DNA from: Arenicola marina | Lineage: Eukaryota > Annelida > Polychaeta > Arenicolidae | Length of the DNA: 64,000 nt | Assembly: GCA_964019135.1 (NCBI GenBank) | Contig: OZ025258.1 | Coordinates: 30,188,186 to 30,252,185 of the forward strand | Reading direction: 5' to 3' | In this document: piece by piece, positions 1-14,500 of the stretch | Layout: each line of letters starts with the position of its first letter | Position numbering within the stretch: position 1 is the first letter of the stretch | Position numbers and translations under genes: made by a program | Notes under the pieces: model-generated | Seen by the model: only the letters and a program-made list of their open reading frames with translations | Told to the model about the DNA's origin: nothing | Database searches by the model: none

Positions 1-724
1 GAAGAGTCAATAGCAGATTGTGTGAAACTACACTGCATATATATTGTTGCTATTTTTTCTAGGATGAATAAATTACATTTGCCACTGGTCGTTTGTTAGC
101 TTATTAATGATACGGATTGTTCGGTCTGATTACTGTGACAAATTATAATTCTAAGCAACCCACATTGCCCGAAGTTGCCTTGGAAGACCTTGATCTGCGG
201 TGTAATGCGCTTACCACCAGGAAGTGCCCCTTACTCAGGATAAAGTGCCCCTTACTCAGGATAAAGTGACATATTCTGCGATTTTTTGTATTACCAACCG
301 CTTCTCCACGTCAAATAATTACATTCTGTCTTGAATTTAAATCCGAAAAGCCTGTGGGCTATCCGGAGATAAGCACATTTGTTCACCGGAGCAGAAGTTG
401 GTGGCCGGCTTTATATCACTGCGCGCCTGTTCGCTGTTCGGTACACTGTGATGTCGACCGCGGCTCGCTATCACGTCCGCGAGGGATTTAAATAAACCGC
501 GCAGTTTTATGTTGAAATTGTTGCTTTACAGATTCAAAGAGATATAAAACATACGCATCATAATTTTGAGATACTTCTAGTCTTGATTCTAAAATATAAA
601 AAATCTAAGATGGCGCATGTAAGTAGGCTGCTTTAAACCCAAAAAAGGAAAGGTGGCCTAACATGTAGTCGTTCCTGACCGATTACGATAGGTAAGATGT
701 CTGACATGGCGGCACCTCTCGATA
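1..724. other. upstream non-coding DNA
   Basis: No gene is recognised here. Positions 222-267 hold two tandem copies of a 21-bp unit (AAGTGCCCCTTACTCAGGAT plus A). Just before it, about 185-220 resembles the tRNA-like head of the SINE at 32.1-32.2 kb (compare GATCTGCGGTGTAATGCGCT with GATCTGCGGTCTAGTGCGCT), so it is probably a SINE fragment. Confidence 0.5.
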
Positions 725-1905
725 CATACACCGTCCTACATCCACACCACACCCATCCATGCACACACCACTCTGAACACCCACACGCCACCCCTCCATA
801 CACCCACCACCCTGAACACCCACATTCCACCCTCCATGCACTCACCACAGACAACACCCACACTCCGACCCTCCGTACACCCTCCACACAAATGACCCGC
901 ACCCTACCCCTCCATACACCCCCCACTCTGAAAATCCACACTCCACCCCTCCGTTCACCTTCCACACACATCACCCACACCCCAACCCTCCTTACACCCA
1001 CAACACACAACACCCATACTCCACCCTCTATACACTCACCACAGACAACACCCACACTCCACCACTCCGTACACCCATCACACACAACACCCACACTCCT
1101 CCCCACCATACACCTATCACTCACAAAGACACTCCACCCCTCCACACGCCTACCACCCTGCACACCCACACTCCACCCCTCAATGCACCCACCACTCTGA
1201 ACACCCACACTCCACCCCTTCATTCACCCTCCACCCTGAACACCCACACTCCACCCCTCCATAAACTCACCACACACGACATCCATACTCCACCCCTCCA
1301 TACACCCACCACCAACCCCCACACTCCACCCTCCATACACCCACCACACACAACACCCACACTGCACCCCTCCATACACCCACCACATACAACACCCACA
1401 CTGCACCCCTCCATACACCCTCCACCCTAAACCCCCACACTCCACCTCCATACACCCACCACACACAACACCCACACTGCACCCCTCCATACACCCACCA
1501 CATACAACATCCACACTGCACCCCCTCCATACACCCTCCACCCTAAACCCCCACACTCCCCCGCCATACACCCCCCACAGACAACCCACACTCCACCCCT
1601 CCATACACCCACCACAGACAACACCCACACTCCACCTCTCTATACACCCATTACACACAACAACCACACTCCACCCTTCCATACACCCACCACCCTAAAC
1701 ACCCACAATCCACCCCTCGATACACCCACCACAGACAACACCCACACTTCACCCCACCCCCCATCATGCACCACATACAACACTCACACTCCACCCCTCC
1801 ATAAACCCACCCCTTGAACCCCCACACTCCACGCTCTATACACCCGCCATACACAACAGCCACACTCCACCCTTCGATATACCCACCTCATACAACCTAC
1901 GGCCT
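725..1905. repeat. degenerate CA-rich minisatellite, about 39-bp unit
   Basis: About 1.2 kb of imperfect tandem copies built from CACACAACACCCACACTCCA followed by CCCCTCCATACACCCACCA. The unit is close to 39 bp and there are about 30 copies with many indels. The long open frames on both strands are a by-product of the repeat: their translations are simple strings and resemble no protein family. Confidence 0.9.
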
Positions 1906-2454
1906 CCATACGCCTCTTCAAGGTCAACCAAAACATAGTTCACTTCCATAACCCGGTCACGTACCTATGTATTTGTCTATGCTTTCATGCAGATGCCACG
2001 TCACAAACAATATACACGTGCCGAGCGGGCTCTACCAACACGGCAAGGCTATTTACAAAGATTTGATATTCCGTTTGATATTCAGTATTTCTGATCATCC
2101 TATTCACTTAAATTACCGGCTGCTAACTTCAGCGCATGGATATATTGTACTTGAGATATATATAGTTATATGCCATATAAACCTTTTAACCTGATTGTTT
2201 CGATTTCAGCATAGCTTACACCCCTTTCGTAACCAGGCTCCGCATGACTGGCAAAACTCGACACCCGCTCGTGGTCTAGCGCCCCGACCGTCAGGCATGG
2301 GGGCACGACGCACATGGGCTGCACTCCTTTGACAAATGGGGAGGTGACGGGGGTGGGGGTGTGAGTATCTTCGCCAGTGTGGTAAGAAGGCGAGGTGTGG
2401 GATCGACCATTCCAGCGGGCTCACGGGCAGACGTCGGGTGTAGGGTAGACAGCC

Positions 2455-2548
2455 ATGGGCCGGGCCAGGGGGTACATACGGGACCCACTGCCATATCCTC
2501 TCCTACTGGGGCTGTGCTGCCTCAGCTTTCTCACAACCCGAGCTTCAG
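2455..2548 (+). CDS. first coding exon: signal peptide
   Basis: The ATG at 2455 opens a 31-residue segment with a hydrophobic core ([11 protein letters not shown]) followed by TTRAS, a plausible signal-peptidase region. The exon ends in phase 1 at TCAG|GTGACA, matching the phase-1 acceptor of the first PAN exon. The Met fits because it directly precedes the only hydrophobic stretch upstream of the PAN domains. The donor is weaker than average (GTGACA). Confidence 0.75.
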
Positions 2549-5500
2549 GTGACAATATAACTTACTGTACAGTGATTGACGCATGAATGGGATTTGGCTT
2601 TTGTAAATAGTCAGCTTTGAAGACGACTGACAACTCTGTCGGTTCAACTGTTTAAGATAAGTCGATCAATGCTCGAAATCTAATACAATAGTTTCATTGC
2701 AGGTGTCTGTCCGGAGTTTAGGAAATACCAGGATGAGCACGTGGCGGGAGGGCGCTACCTGGCGGAGATTCCCGGACTCTCGCGCTGTCAGGCTGAGTGT
2801 TTGGATACCCAGGATTGTTCAGGAGTGGATTATCGACTTAACGGATGCTGGATTCACACATCACAGGTGGCAGACGAGGATATTCAGCCGCTAGATGGCA
2901 ACACTTTCTACCGCCTGGTCCCTTGTCAGTCGGGTATGTTTTGTTTATTGTTGTTCTATCGGAGATCATTGCATTGTTTAATCCGAGCCGGTATCTACGT
3001 ACGAGATTGGTTGTTTGGTTGCATATTCAGGACGTTTTAACCACACTTGGTCATATCGCGTCAATGGGAGAAGGAATGGAGCGTGGAGCCATGTCCCCGG
3101 GGGTAACCCCCTACTTATTGCGAAGAAAGACAAGGGATATTTATCCTCCAACCGCACAGACATGGCCACAGCGGGGCTCGAACCATCGATCCACTTGCCT
3201 TTAGGCTCTCACGTGGCAAGAGCACTCAAGACGAGCGTTCTAACGCACTGAGCTACGGGGCCGGGACCCTACCCGAGAGGAGGGGAAGAGGGGGGGGGGA
3301 TGCTAAATGATAAAGAGTCGGTATAAAAGTAGTTGGGGTAGGAGGCCTTTGTCATACAGGTTGTATTAGAGCATTTTTTAAAAATACGATTTCGATGTGA
3401 AGCAGCCCTTACAGAGATCCACCCCAGTCACGATAAACGAGGTGCTCAGCTGTACTGGGCGTTGCGACATCGTCAAAAATCGTCACGGACAAGTCGTCAT
3501 GGCGGCGAGACGGCGGGGGGCGAGGGAGGGCGGTGAAATGAAAGGGGGCGGGGAGGAGTGTAGGGCGGCGGGCTGGGAGGAGGCGTTGGAGATTTTAGAG
3601 GACTCGTATCGCTATGCCGTAACGTAGGCATGCTTCACCCTCACCCAGGCGAAGTGCCATCCCGATGTAACCACGTGGAAGGGCCCATGGTCATCTTCCA
3701 CGTACGCCTACCCTCTCTGCACATACTATAGGACGCCAGTCCCAACGTCCCGCTATTACACATATTACATGCAGCCAAGCATCACCGTCGTTCAAGCTGT
3801 GATATATTACGAGAGGGTGCATGATGCACTGTACCCCCCCCCCCCCCACCCCCGCCTCCACCCTCCTCTCTGTAAGCAAGAGCAGGTCGACCGATTTTGT
3901 TCATGTTCAATAGCATAAACACTACACATGCCCAGCCGGTTGGTCTTTAAAATTATCATCACAAAACGTGGTCGGCCTTAGGCATTTCGCGTTTGGATGA
4001 GGAGTAGGGTCGGGGACTGGGGGGCGGTAGTCGGTGAGAAGCGGCAGGGGTTGTTAGATAGCATGACGCCCCACGTATCTGTATCAGCTTGCTCGCCGCC
4101 GGTAACCCATCCAACGCCCTGCCATTGTCACGGTTGAGGTAACTTTCCATTTTAAGGAGCCTGGAACAGAGGCCTGGGTCTGCATGCATCAGAGCTTCAT
4201 TCGTGTGGTAGGGGACGGGGTGGGTCAAGTACGCGTGTGTGTGATGTTGGTGGTAGTGGTGGGAGAGTAGGCAGAAAGTTTATTTGCCTAAAAGGCCTTT
4301 AGGCCCATGGGACATAAATATATTTGTCACAAAACAAAATTTTCTGCGTTCTTGAATTTACGGCTGGGCACGGACACGTTTTTCTAAAGTGTGCACAAAC
4401 ATCGCTAATTTTCTTAGGGTAAACATATCTCTACTTGACATCAAAATAATAAAGTATGTCGGTGAATTCCAAAAAGCGTTATCTATGTATAAAAGTCTGA
4501 TATCCATACACTTCGGGCAACACAATAACACGTGGCATAGGCGTAGGAAGATTGTTGCGATTGGTTGGGGCACAACCAATACGTACCACCAGCATGAGCA
4601 TGATTCTTTAAGGGGGGGGGGCACAAACATTAAGAATGCGTGTAAAAGCCTTAGACCTAGGTGACCGTGGTGCACAGTAAAGAATAAATTAGCGGATATG
4701 AAAAAATAAACAAAATCAAATTGCCGAGTCGAAATTCGAGATTACTGGCTTCATCGGCTGTTTTACAATCCCAAATTTGAGCAGCATGGGATTTAACGCT
4801 TTTCTATTCGCTTTGTTTTGTGTTTTTCGCTCCAAACACCACGTTGCACGCGAGTTGCTCAGCAAGGGCAACATCGATTCGTGGTTCTATATATGACCTG
4901 ATATGACGCGCCCATACAAAGATGTTTTAACTTTATCGTGAGGTGTTGGGGGCGGATCTAAGAATTTGCCAAGGGGGGGTTGCTCTCTGAAAACTTGCGG
5001 GACGGGGGGAGGGGAGGAGAGCGGTGCTCTCTGGAAAACTTGCAACCGGGGAGGGCATGGGGGTGCTCGGAGAAGCCGACTTTAACAGTGTATGTTGAGC
5101 TTCTCAAGGGTGGGGGGTTGCAACCCCCGTAACCCCCCCCCCCCCCCTAGATCCGCCCCTGCGGTTTTACCAGGAAAATTATTACGTGTTAGTTTGGTAA
5201 GCGCATGTGAGTTATTGGGGGGGGGGCACAAAAATACCCGTGCCCCCCCCAATATTTTGTTAGGCCCGAATGCCCCCCGCCCCCCGGTTTCTCCGCTTAT
5301 GCATGGTATTCATCTTCTATAACAGCGACATGTCTTAGAGCCCAGTATTTACAAATTCTCTTTTCAAGTAACGTCCCATCACGACGACCTAATTCAATAG
5401 AGAGGCTATGAGCTGAGCATCTAAAACGCGAAAGAGAATTTCTAAGTTTGGCAACATTTACTCTGAGTAAATGTATTTCAAAGGAGAGTTGGTCCTTAAA

Positions 5501-8500
5501 TGTACAAAATACACTAAGGCGACTTTGATCGCTAACCTTCATATGCCACTCTTCAATAAAACAGGTTTCTAATCTCTGGTTTAGCTCAGCAATAAATAAA
5601 CTTTCGTCATAAACTGCTTGGTTTACCCATATATCATTAAAATCATATTTAGACAGAGCCTTCACTGAGCTAGCCCAGGATGATCTACTTTGATCTACTT
5701 GATCTACTTTAAAATTCTTTAGGCATGTTATAACCGCTTTTTACATACATATTAGTTGGCATCCGTAATATCTTTAACCAGTACTTAATACACTTAACAT
5801 GGTAAATTTTTTCTGTAATTTCTTACAAAACCTGACTTGGACTCTCTCGATTTCCTTATACTCTTGGTAACCCCAGATTCCGGCTCCATACATGGGAGTT
5901 GGCACAATAATTCGATCAAATAAAGTAAATGCTGCTTCTATAGGTAGACCGTTAAGTTTCTTATCAAGCTTGCAGATGGAGGCCAATGCTCTGTTGGCTT
6001 GACCAGTCAGTGTAGAAACAGTTTTCGACCATGTAAGTGTGCTAGTTAATACCAGGCCTAAATATTCATACGACGATACAACTTACAACCGTTCACCATC
6101 GAAAAACCATCGTTCAGTTGCTTTTCCTCCTCTCCGAAATACCAATACTTACGTTTTGTTCATATTCACTTTTAAACTCCACTTCCTACAATATGCCTCT
6201 AAGATATTTATCGTTAGCTGGAGACGTCCTACAGTATCAGCGCTATTTGCTAAATCATCGGCAAACATGAGTGATATTATGTTTGTGGCATCATTGCTTA
6301 CGTAGATATCTGGGCAGTTAGAATTTGATAACATGGATAAATACTCCTCTATATATAAAGCAAACAGCAAGGGACTTAACATACAACCCTGCCGTGTTCC
6401 GATTTTACACTGAAAATAGTCTGTCAAACTAGAATGGGTCTTAATACATGATTTTATGTTAGCGTACATATCGCGAATAACCGTCATTACACTACCATGA
6501 ATAACTTTACCTAGTAGACTAAACCGATGGTGGGAGGCGGGGGGGGGGGGGGGCTGTGAAAGGGGTGAAGGGTTGCTGTGGGGCAACCACAGTGAACAAA
6601 TTCTGATGAACCCAATTTTAATTATCGGTGGTGGGGAGGAGGGGGGTCGGGGTACGTCGAGGTTAGCATTAAAGCGGGTGTCCAGCCAAATATAATCGCG
6701 ATCTGCACCGAAAGTTTACATCTTAAAATTACATTGGCGAGCGTTAACGCTTTGCTTCTGCCCACTAGTAAGGAGAAAAAAATTAAGCCAATCCGCCTAC
6801 ATCAATGAACTACCTCGATCGATTGGGGCTTGGCTTTTGAACAGTTTTATTCCCATTGCTCGCCGCCTCGGGAGCATAATGGAAATTGGCGTGCTGATAC
6901 AGCTTGATGTCGGGCTAAATTGCCTAACACCTCGCGAACTCGCGCTATTGTTATAGTGTCTTACTTACTAAGGCACAGGGGGGAGTCCAATTATGTTACA
7001 CTCATCCAACTTGAACCTTCAGCCAAGCCACCGTTATATTATCCTTTCTCTTAAGGAAATGGTTACGGATTTACGAATTTAACTGTAAAATGGCATCAAA
7101 GATACAAATGTATGATATAATATAGAAACTAAAATACCATACTAAGATAGATTTCCAAAACTCGCGATGACGAATGACCTTTTAAAACGTTTATAGTCTG
7201 CAAAAATTATGCCGTCTATTATTACAGCTTGATCTTCGTGTTAACTAGTACATCAGCCTCAGATGATGTTTAGACTTGTTGACCACACTCAGTTACGCCA
7301 ATATGTCTTTGCGCAGAGTGAATAGCAATAACAGGTCTGCTGTTGGAGTGTTACAATGTGGGATGGGTAAGTTGCTGCATTATTTCCACTAAGTGTTCAG
7401 ACTTAGTTGGAAATTCTGTCTGGAAGTACATGACATGCGTGGTGCAAATGTTCTTATGCTCACCATGGGGAACCGGGTATTATCGCGGCGTAACACCATT
7501 AGGTATTACGGGAAGGCATTAAATGGGGAAACGGGGTGTTATCGCGGCGTAAGACCATTAAGTATTACGGGAAGGCATTAAATGGAGAAACGGGGTGTTA
7601 TCGCGGCGTAACACTATTACGTATTACGGGAAGGCATTAAATGGGGAAACGGGGTATTATCGCGGCGTAACACTATTATGTATTACGGGAAGGCATTAAA
7701 TGGGGAAACGGGGTATTATCGCGGCGTAACACCATTATGACAATAGCGCGAGTTTGCGGGGTGTTAGGCAATTTTATTTGCCCGACATCAAGCTGTAGCA
7801 GCCCGCTAATTTTCATTATCGGCCCGAGGCCCCAAGGCCGAGGGCGGATAATGAAAATGAAGGGCTGCTACAGCTTGATGAAGGGCCAATAAAATGCCTA
7901 ACGCCATGCCAAACTCGCGCTATTACTATTATTACGAGTTGAATCTATTTTAAGACGTTGATTTGTCTCTGCTTCTTTGGTTTAATTTTCGCATGCAACG
8001 ACCAAAGTAAAGCATTTTGGGACGGACTGTCCGCAAATCGCAAGCCTTTCCACATATAGTTAGCCAGTCGCCTTTTCATACCATATATATCGTTGCCAAG
8101 AAACATGGCACGTGCAACTAGGCAACTAGGCATGTAAGCGGGCCATTTAAAGCTATAACTACAATTCTTTTGTGCGTGACGTCATGTTTCATTGTTCTAT
8201 GCAGTGTCGCTATGGCAACCATTGTCGTTTGCATGGGCAGCAGGGCGGTTCGGGTCAGAATACAGCATTTTAGCGGCCTTCAGATGTAATGCTATTGTAC
8301 TAGTTAACATGACCACCAACTCGTAATAATAGGTATTACGGGAAGGCATTAAATGGGGAAACGGGGTATTATCGCGGCCTAACACCATTAGGTATTACCG
8401 GAAGGCATTAAATAGGGAAACGGGGTATTATCGCGGCGTAACACCATTAAGTATTACGGGAAGGCATTAAATGGGGAAACGGGGTATTATCGCGGCGTAA

Positions 8501-11500
8501 CACCATTAAGTATTACGGGAAGGCATTAAATGGGGAAACGGGATATTATCGCGGCGTAACACCATTAGGTATTACGGGAAGGCATTAAATGGAGAAACGG
8601 AGTATTATCGCGGCCTAACACCATTAGGTATTACCGGAAGGCATTAAATGGGGAAACGGGGTGTTATCGCGGCGTAAGACCATTAAGTATTACGGGAAGG
8701 CATTAAATGGGGAAACGGGGTATTATCGCGGCGTAACACCATTACGTATTACGGGAAGGCATTAAAGAAATCGCAATGATGTGCAAACAGTGTATTCCCA
8801 AGTGCAACGTGGATGCAGGGCTGGATGACTCATTCTTGCTACGTCGTTGTCGCTGCCTGAGCCACATATATCATGCAAAGAGCTTCATAAACCTTTCATC
8901 AAGTTAATTTTAGTGAGTTTATAAATACTCTTGGCACTGTCAGCTGGTGTGGAAAGCATGGAATTATGACATATATATTGGCTGCTCTGTTTGGCTTCGC
9001 TTCCGTCATGATAACAATGACAATGTTTTCCTGTGCATTCTTTCGATGATGATGCCGAGGGTAAGTACTTGCTTACAAGATTCAAAAGTAACGCTGTATA
9101 ACATATCTGGGGAACACAGTAAGTTGTTGCGAAGATGCTTTCCAATTAAAGACAGTTGTCATATAAATACGTTATATATTGTGGACGACAGGTTGCACCT
9201 TGCGCTACCCAACGCGTGATGACGTCACGGCGCCGGTGGACGTGGTCATCCGGCGTCCCGGGGTGACGCGCACCGAGTGTCAAGTGGAGTGTCGCGCCGA
9301 GGATCGCTGCGTCTCCTTCCTGCATAACGACCGCGAGAACACGTGCTACCTGGCCACCAACCCGGTTACCATGACGACAAGAGTCCGAGCTAACACAACG
9401 CATTACGGCAAACAGCTGGACTGTAACGGTCCCGGTAGAGCAGGTAATTAATTTGCGGTAATATATCTTGAACGCCCTGAGAAATAATCATGAATGTGGA
9501 TGAAATAAAAACTACCGAAAGCCCGTGACGTTTTCGTGCAAACCTCAAGCCGCAGCCTCACCGTTGATCCAGAATGAGATTACAAAATGAGTGGTGTGTG
9601 CAATTGAAGTAACCATTTATCACAGTGTCACCATGTCATTGACGTTAATAGGCAGCCACTGAGGCGGCGTCGGTGCAAAGAGCGAAGGAGATAGTCTCGT
9701 GATTGATGCAGCGATATTACTTTCCAACATTACAACTGCCAGGTGGGAAATTATGCAAGTTCTACTTAACATTGGTCTATTTTCTACGCGCTTCCTCAGG
9801 GTGCAATTACACATACTATGGCGAGTACGGGACGACGGAATACATGGAGCTTTCAGCCCCGTCGGTGACCGAGATCTCGCAGTGCTGCGAGATGTGCTGC
9901 AGGAAGGGAACCTGTATCGGGGTCACCTTCCATCTCCCTTCGGCTTCACAATGTCGTCTGCTCATTGATATGAGCCGCAATCGGAAAGCGGCAGAGGATC
10001 TGGAACGGTTGCTAGATGGCACTGTAACCTACATGAGGGCTAGTGACACAGGAGGTAGGTGGTCTCTGGTGCTATAGGGAGAGGAGGGAGATTGGTGACA
10101 AAACAGCGGGTCTTGTATATATCTTAGTGATGTTAACCTAAACCCCGACTGACTCAAAAACCAAGTAACCGACAAACTCAAAGTGTTTAAATTAGCAGTT
10201 ATTTGCTTTTTAACGTCACGCTTCATATAAACCGGGAGTCCACTCCGGTCTAGTGGTTAGCGCCCAAGACCGCAGAGCAATAGGTCCTGGATTCGAAACA
10301 ATCTGGGGCATATTTCACCCGTTCAACCTTTATCTTCCCGGGATATTCTTTGCCCCAGGTTAGTTCTACTGTGCGCAAAAGCGGCCTGGAACATTTCATA
10401 TTACCCATCATCAGTATTTGGTGTCTTGCGCAGACGGGTGCTCGCCCAACCCGTGCCTGAATGGCGCATTGTGTATTGGCGGAGACAACGGCTACCTCTG
10501 TGTATGTCCGGACGGCTTCAACGGACTCAACTGCGGGTCTAATATAAGTAAGTCATCGCCTGACAAGGCCCATCCCTGCTCTCATCTACACCAGTATGCC
10601 CGATGCTTGATCTCTCTGTATGATATTGTTCTTGGTTTCCGGGGTGTGTTCATCTGGATCCTTTAAATTAAGTATCTCTGGTTCTCTGTACAGATCTGTC
10701 CAATGAAGTATATTACAAATTCAAAAGTGTCAATTGATCAACGTTTTTTGGCTGCGCTTTTGGCATTAGGGTTAAATGAGCATTACCTACAATATTTTTT
10801 TCAAAATGCATTGCGTTATGCTCTTCTGTTATACAGGGCGATGCATATCTGAATTAAGTTTTTAATTGTTTTAAGGATTCAACGACCTCTGTAATTGTTA
10901 TGTCATTTCATAGTCTCCACCTTAGGCCTGTCTTAGTGGTATTGGCGATCTATTCATTTCAATATGCTGCATTTGATCTTTTGTTATACAGACGAATGTT
11001 TATCTTCTCCTTGTCAAAATGGCGGAACTTGTAACGACGGAGTCAACGGCTACACCTGTCGATGTGTGGATGGTGTCAACGGAGTGAACTGCCAGGGTGG
11101 CACTAGTAAGTTTTACGTCCCTAGTGACATCACTTGCAGCGTTGCAACGAAGTATTAGGCTTTTGAAATTCGGTGCAGATATGAATTCATTTTTGTAATT
11201 TTTTTGAGCCGTCAACGATATCTTTATTTGTTCTGTCATTTCATATTCTCCACTTTTAATCCTGTCTTAGTGGTTTTGACGATCTTCTGTTATACAGACG
11301 AATGTTTATCTGCTCCGTGTCAAAATGGCGGGACTTGTAACGATGGAGTCAACGGTTACACCTGTCGATGTGTGGATGGATTCAGCGAAGTGAACTGTCA
11401 AGTCAACATCAGTAAGTTAAGGCAACATGGTTATGCTATAATCTCCCATTTTCGATATTCTGAACATTTGGCACTCACGTTTTAGTTTATTAACCATGTA

Positions 11501-14500
11501 TATGTCATTTTTGTGTGCAGATGAATGTTCATCGGGTCCTTGTCAAAATGGCGGAACTTGTGACGACGGAGTCAACGGCTACACCTGTCGATGTGTGGAT
11601 GGATTCAACGGAGTGAACTGTCAAGGTGGCACTAGTAAGTTACAGCCCCTGTGACACCACTTGCAGCGTCGCAACAAAGTATTTGGCTTTTTGAACTCGG
11701 CGAAGATGTGAAATAATTTTGTAATTGCTTTAATGGTTCAACGATCTCGGTAATTATTATGTCATTTCATAGTCTCCACTTTTAAGCCTGTGCTTTTGGT
11801 GATCTATTTAGTTCAAAATTCTATATTTGATCTTTTGTTATACAGACGAATGTTTATCTGCTCCGTGTGAAAATGGCGGAACTTGTGACGATGGTGTCAA
11901 CGGGTACACCTGTCGATGTGCGGATGGATTCAACGGAGTGAACTGTCAAGTCAACATCAGTAAGTTAAGGCAACACGTTTCAATGTGAGTAGATCTGGTT
12001 TGGAATTTCCTCAAGAGCCATGCTTTCCTCAGTTGTTCCACTATTGACTTTCTGAGCATTTTGCGCTCGCCTTGTAGTTGGTGAATCGTGTATATCTTCT
12101 ACCTTTTTTCTACAGACGAATGTGCGTCTGTCCAGTGTCAAAATGGCGGAACTTGTGACGACGGAATCAACGGCTACACCTGTCGATGTGGGGATGGATT
12201 CAACGGAGTGAACTGTCAAGTCAACATTAGTAAGTTAAGGCAACATGTTTTAATGTGAGTCGATCCATCTTCGAATTTCTACAGGCCCATGCACTGCTCG
12301 CTTCTACCAAATGGGTTAAAATGATGAATTTACTGATCCCACGGAGTCATGCGATAAGTTTAAAAACCCATTCCGGCAACTATTAATTAAATCTTCTTTT
12401 ATGCTACTATCTTCCATTTTCGATATTCTGAAAATTTTGGACTTTGTTTTAGTTTGTCAGTCATCTATTTCTCCTTTTTGTTTGCAGACGAATGTTTATC
12501 TTCTCCTTGTCAAAATGGCGGAACTTGTGATGACGGAGTCAACGGTTACACCTGTCGATGTGTGGATGGATTCAACGGAGTGAACTGTCAAGGTGGCACA
12601 AGTAAGTTACAGCCCCTGTTACACCACTTGTAGCGTCACAACGAAGTATTTTGCTTTTGGAATTCGGTGGAGATATGAATTCATTTGGAACTGTTTTAAT
12701 CAGTCAAAGATATCTGTATTTGTTATGTCATTTCATTGTCTTTTAATCCTGCTTTAGTTCCTTTGGCGATCTATTCGTTGCAATATACTACACTTGATCT
12801 TTTGTCATACAGACGAATGCTTATCCGCTCCGTGTCAAAATGGTGGGACTTGTGATGACGGGGTCAATAGATACACTTGTCGGTGTGTGGATGGGTTCAG
12901 CGGAGTGAACTGTCAAGTCAATATCAGTAAGTAACAGTCCAATGGACAAATGTTTCAGCGTAATGACCATGACAATTTGGTTTGGAGATTTCGTGATGAT
13001 ATTGAGCAATTTTGTAAATGTTTTCAACATTCCACGACCTTAGTATTCGTTCTTGGTAGTGTCCACATTTGAGCATGGCTTAGGAGCTTTGGCGATCGAC
13101 TTATTTGAAAATGCTGCGTTGCACTGTTCGTCTCTCAAACGAATGTTCATCTGGTCAATGTCAAAACGGCGGAACTTGTATCGAGCATGGTTTAGTGGTT
13201 TAGTCGGTCTGCTCCTTTGCACATGTTTTTTTTTGTCATACAGATGAATGTTCCTCTGGCCCGTGTCAGAATGGTGGTAATTGTAATGACGGAGTCAACG
13301 GCTACACCTGTCGATGTGTGGATGGATTCAACGGAGTGAACTGTCAAGTAAACATTAGTAAGTTATGACAACAGGTTTTAATGTGACTCGATCCATCTTC
13401 GAATTTCTACAGGCCCAAGCATAGCTTTGACATCAAAACCATATCTAATTAAGGTAAGGGCTTTGATTAGTTGCATATCCTTTCCCTGTAGCAGTCATTT
13501 AGAGATAAATATGCAAAAAAGTTCATTGTTAGAAGGATAGTGAATACCCTTTCTGAATCGTTGAGTGTCATTCTCCCAATGTGGTAAATATGCTGAGTTA
13601 TATTCCTAACAGGGTTGACAGTCAAAATGTAATTTGTGTCATGACACATGTGGACACCTTTTTTTGTATTCACTTTTAAGTCTGTATATGTCCTTTCTCG
13701 TGCAGACGAATGTTCATCGGGTCCTTGTCAAAATGGCGGAACCTGTGACGACAGCGTCAACGGTTACACCTGTCGATGTGCGGATGGATTCAACGGAGTG
13801 AACTGTCAAGTCGACGTCAGTAAGTTAAGGCCACAGGTCCTAATGTAAGTCGACCCGCATTGTCAGTTCTTCACGGTCCATGCTTTCCGCGCTTCTACGA
13901 AAGCGCTAAAATTGTAAATTTACTAATGCTATGGAATCATGCGTTAAGTTAAAAACATTTCGGTTCTTTATGACAATAAATCTTATTGATGACACCATCT
14001 TCCACTTGCTATATTCTGATAACGTGCGCCGACTGTTTGGTTTAAAAATCGTGCGCATGTTCTTTTCTTAAGTAAATCATCCCTATGTTCTTCTTCGTGC
14101 AGACGAATGTTCATCGGACCCTTGTCAAAATGGCGGAATTTGTAACGATGGAGTCGACGGTTACACCTGTCTATGTGTGGATGGTTTCAACGGAGTGAAC
14201 TGTCAAGTTAACATCAGTAAGTTAATGACCAATGCTGTCCTGTATTCTACGAAACGGGTTAAAATTGTGAATTTACTGTTGTTACGGAGTTTCGCCATAA
14301 GTTAAACAAACCGTTTGGTTATGTAGGACTATGAATCTTCTTATATCTTACACTCTTCCGCTTTCTGTATTCTGATAGTGTTGCACTCACATCGCTTGTT
14401 TGTTTTTTTCGTGTAGATGAATGTTTACCTTCTCCGTGTCAAAATGGCGGAACTTGTCACGACGGAGTCAACGGCTACACCTGTCGATGTGCTGATGGAT

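Noticed and set aside
2206-2424. Minus-strand frame upstream of the signal-peptide exon
   Set aside because: It overlaps the likely 5' UTR/promoter of the plus-strand gene and resembles nothing known.
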